Shown here piece after piece: positions 5,517-6,935 of a stretch of 6,935 nt of DNA. The stretch is from CAZDHT01 sp964505325 (GTDB lineage: Bacteria > Planctomycetota > PUPC01). The stretch's first letter is position 1. Each line of letters opens with the position of its first letter. The notes below the pieces were generated by a model. It did not search any database, was not told the origin of the DNA, and saw only the letters and a list, made by a program, of their open reading frames with translations. The position numbers and the translations under genes are program-made. The stretch covers positions 1 to 6,935 of the forward strand of contig CAZDHT010000270.1 of NCBI GenBank assembly GCA_964505325.1, given 5' to 3'.

Positions 5517-5709
5517 CTAAGATAAGCTGTAAGTGTCGGGTAACGCAGGCTTTACGGGCTGTGTGCAGATGCAGCAAGGTGAAAGACGGTTGGGCAGATT
5601 CGCCGTAAGTCTACGAATCTCGTTGCCTGAAGCTGTTCCTGCGTGGATCCTTCCACTTTGGAGGAAGGACGTAACGCATTGCATGATCAGAAGTTGCACG
5701 TTATCTTAG
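5517..5709. mobile_element. Possible MITE-like element with CTAAGATAA termini
   Basis: CTAAGATAA (5517-5525) and TTATCTTAG (5701-5709) are exact inverted repeats 193 bp apart, outer edge to outer edge; just inside them further bases agree (TG and AA at matching offsets). The segment has lower GC than the neighbouring genes, carries no convincing gene, and holds a hairpin (TCCTTCC 5648-5654 / GGAAGGA 5663-5669). Short length, terminal inverted repeats and no ORF fit a non-autonomous element. Its transposase family is unknown, and I see no clear target duplication of its own. The right terminus touches the IS described next. Confidence 0.35.
5648..5669. repeat. Hairpin inside the MITE-like segment
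   Basis: TCCTTCC and GGAAGGA form a perfect 7-bp stem around an 8-nt loop. No T-tract follows, so it is not a good terminator for the upstream SGNH gene. Confidence 0.4.
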
Positions 5710-5731
5710 CCCAAGGTCCGCAGTTGAAGAG
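5706..5731. repeat. Left target repeat TTAG plus left IS terminal inverted repeat
   Basis: TTAG followed by CCCAAGGTCCGCAGTT and onward to 5731; it pairs with 6857-6882. The TTAG is shared with the right terminus of the MITE-like segment. Confidence 0.45.
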
Positions 5732-6878
5732 TTTTTGAAGTTTTTTTGAGGGACTCGGCGGCGAATGTTGAGGGGGAGAGCGCCTCTCGCGGCCTTTCAG
5801 TTCTGAATGAGCCCCGAATCGCCATGTAGTGAAGACCTGCCCTGTTGTTTTTTGAGAAACGCACTCGGTAACATCTGGGTGGTCGACCGCGGGATGGTGA
5901 ACGAAGAGAACCTCGCGTTCATCCGCGACCGCGGCGGGCGCTACGTCGTCGGCACGCCGCGCAGCATGCTGAAGCGCTACGAGAAGGAACTGACCGAGTC
6001 GGGTTGGAGCGCGGTCTATGAGGACGTGGAGGTGAAGCTCTGCCCGACGCCCGACAGCAGCGAGACCTTCGTCCTGTGCCGCAGCCAGGCCCGTGCCGAG
6101 AAAGAAAAAGCCATGCACGAACGGTTCTCCGAACGGATCGAGCAGGCGCTCGTGTCACTTCAGAGCCGCCTTGCCCGGGCGAAGAAGCGACCGAACCGTT
6201 CCCAGGTCGAGCGGCAGATCGGGCGGCTGCTCGCTCGGAACTCCCGTGCCGCAAGCCGGTACGACATCGAAGTGCAAGACGACCCCGACCGGTCCGGGCA
6301 TCTCGTGCTCGTCTGGCAAAGCCGCGACGACTGGACGGCGTGGGCCGCACTCCGCGAGGGGGCATACCTGCTGCGCACCAACCTCAACGGCCGCACGCCC
6401 GAAAACCTCTGGCACACATACATCCAGTTGACCGACGCCGAGGCCGCCTTCCGCACGTTCAAGACCGACCTCGTCCTGCGGCCCATCTACCACCAGGTCC
6501 AGCCCCGCGTCCACGCCCACATCCTTGTCGCCTTCCTGGCGTATGCGATGTGGAAGACGCTCCAGAAATGGATGGAACAAGCCGGCCTCGGCCGAGGCGT
6601 TCGCACGGTGATGCAGGAACTCGCCCGGATCAAATGCTGCCACGTGATCCTTCCGACCAGCACCGGGCGCGAAATTGAGCTTCGATGCGTCATGCAGCCC
6701 GACGGCCACCAGCGGACCCTGTTGCAGCGGCTTGGTCTGAAAATCCCCCTGCGGCTCGGCCAGCCCAGGTGGCGGCGGATCATCGACACTTGATCCGGCA
6801 TGTAGTCACGACTTTGCGCCTATTTTGCCGCGAGAAGCCGAACGGAGGCATTCTAGCTCGCTAACTGTTGAACTTGGG
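5710..6878 (+). mobile_element. Internally deleted IS1634-like insertion sequence
   Basis: The outer 22 bp at 5710-5731 and the reverse complement of 6857-6878 agree at 16 of 22 positions, starting CCCAAG and sharing CAGTT, so they make plausible terminal inverted repeats. TTAG at 5706-5709 and TTAG at 6879-6882 form a 4-bp direct repeat immediately outside, consistent with a target duplication, although IS1634-type duplications are usually a little longer. The element is 1169 bp, short for the family, and encloses a transposase lacking its N-terminal half. Both ends are kept while the centre is missing, so the loss is an internal deletion, making the copy non-autonomous. Left and right ends were identified by eye. 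Confidence 0.55.
5807..6793 (+). pseudogene. 5'-truncated IS1634-like (IS4 superfamily) DDE transposase
   Basis: Homology begins only near 5870, at 'NIWVVDRGMVNEENLAF', which carries the second catalytic Asp (D27 of this frame, codon 5885). It continues through the family-typical 'RYVVGTPRSMLKRYEKEL', a helical RNase-H insertion with several Arg-rich helices (about 95-150), 'YIQLTDAEAAFRTFKTDLVLRPIYH' containing the catalytic Glu212 (codon 6440), and 'RVHAHILVAFLAYAMW'. The end at 6793 looks natural. The first Asp ('DVTSTYF'-like segment) and the N-terminal DNA-binding part, some 200 residues or more in intact relatives, are absent; the 21 residues before the homology look like readthrough of the IS left end and lack an RBS. 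It cannot be an active transposase, though the C-terminal frame is undamaged, so the deletion may be recent. Family identification rests on motif memory. Confidence 0.82.
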
Positions 6879-6882
6879 TTAG
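6857..6882. repeat. Right IS terminal inverted repeat plus right target repeat TTAG
   Basis: The reverse complement begins CCCAAGTTCAACAGTT, matching the left end at 16/22; TTAG (6879-6882) follows outside. Beyond it, 6883-6935 holds nothing recognisable. Confidence 0.45.
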
Positions 6883-6935
6883 GGCGCCGCGATCCAGAAG
6901 CTCAGAAGGTTCTCACCTTTGCTGGCCATGTCCGC

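Noticed and set aside
5517..5550. GTAAGTGTCGGGTAAC as an IS66-type end
   Set aside because: It resembles the GTAAGCG start of IS66 termini only loosely, and no matching CGCTTAC end was found downstream.
4756..5577. Minus-strand frame of 273 codons opposite the SGNH-fold gene
   Set aside because: No domain seen, and the plus-strand frame carries the SGNH-fold motifs.
5568..5708. Small plus-strand frame (46 codons) inside the MITE-like segment
   Set aside because: No RBS or recognisable motif; it ends exactly at the repeat terminus, so it looks incidental.
5687..6118. Minus-strand frame of 143 codons at the IS left part
   Set aside because: Runs antisense to the transposase and through the IS end; no credible start or domain.

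Overview
This GC-rich window, with bacterial-style operons and good sigma70-like promoters, most resembles a Planctomycetota genome or a neighbouring phylum. The taxonomic hint is an inference: it rests on a STAS protein whose central motif (FSTALLGKLIGL) looks like the planctomycete 'SSAALGKLI' type, a FabZ-LolA-acyltransferase gene row, and high GC. No rRNA, tRNA or CRISPR array was seen.

Layout. (1) Positions 1-2085, minus strand: a three-gene lipid operon read right to left, fabZ-like dehydratase, lolA-like periplasmic lipoprotein carrier (start overlaps the fabZ stop by 4 nt), then a plsC/olsA-like acyltransferase. A strong Shine-Dalgarno sequence at the very left edge suggests that a fourth gene follows outside the window. 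(2) Positions 2086-2510: a 425-bp divergent intergenic region with a clear promoter for each side, a perfect 15-bp-arm palindrome between them, a small hairpin at the predicted rightward start site and a short GC-rich duplication. (3) Positions 2511-5475, plus strand: a STAS-domain protein, aroA (EPSP synthase, shikimate pathway) and a membrane-anchored SGNH/GDSL-fold protein. The last appears to have lost every catalytic residue and is probably a pseudoenzyme. The three genes are closely spaced with no visible terminator, so they may be one transcript. (4) Positions 5476-6882: mobile-element debris, made of a roughly 190-bp MITE-like segment bounded by CTAAGATAA inverted repeats, directly abutted by an IS1634-like insertion sequence. 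The IS has imperfect terminal inverted repeats and a TTAG target duplication, but its transposase has lost the N-terminal half. (5) Positions 6883-6935: nothing recognisable.

How it fits together. The leftward operon handles acyl-chain dehydration, acyl transfer and periplasmic lipid or lipoprotein carriage. This is the gene set expected for a specialised envelope lipid or polyene pathway, although ordinary phospholipid and lipoprotein housekeeping is also possible. The rightward genes have no obvious common pathway. A 15-bp motif ending in GGGGACAGAT occurs once on each side of the rightward gene block (14/15 identical) and may mark dispersed repeat elements.
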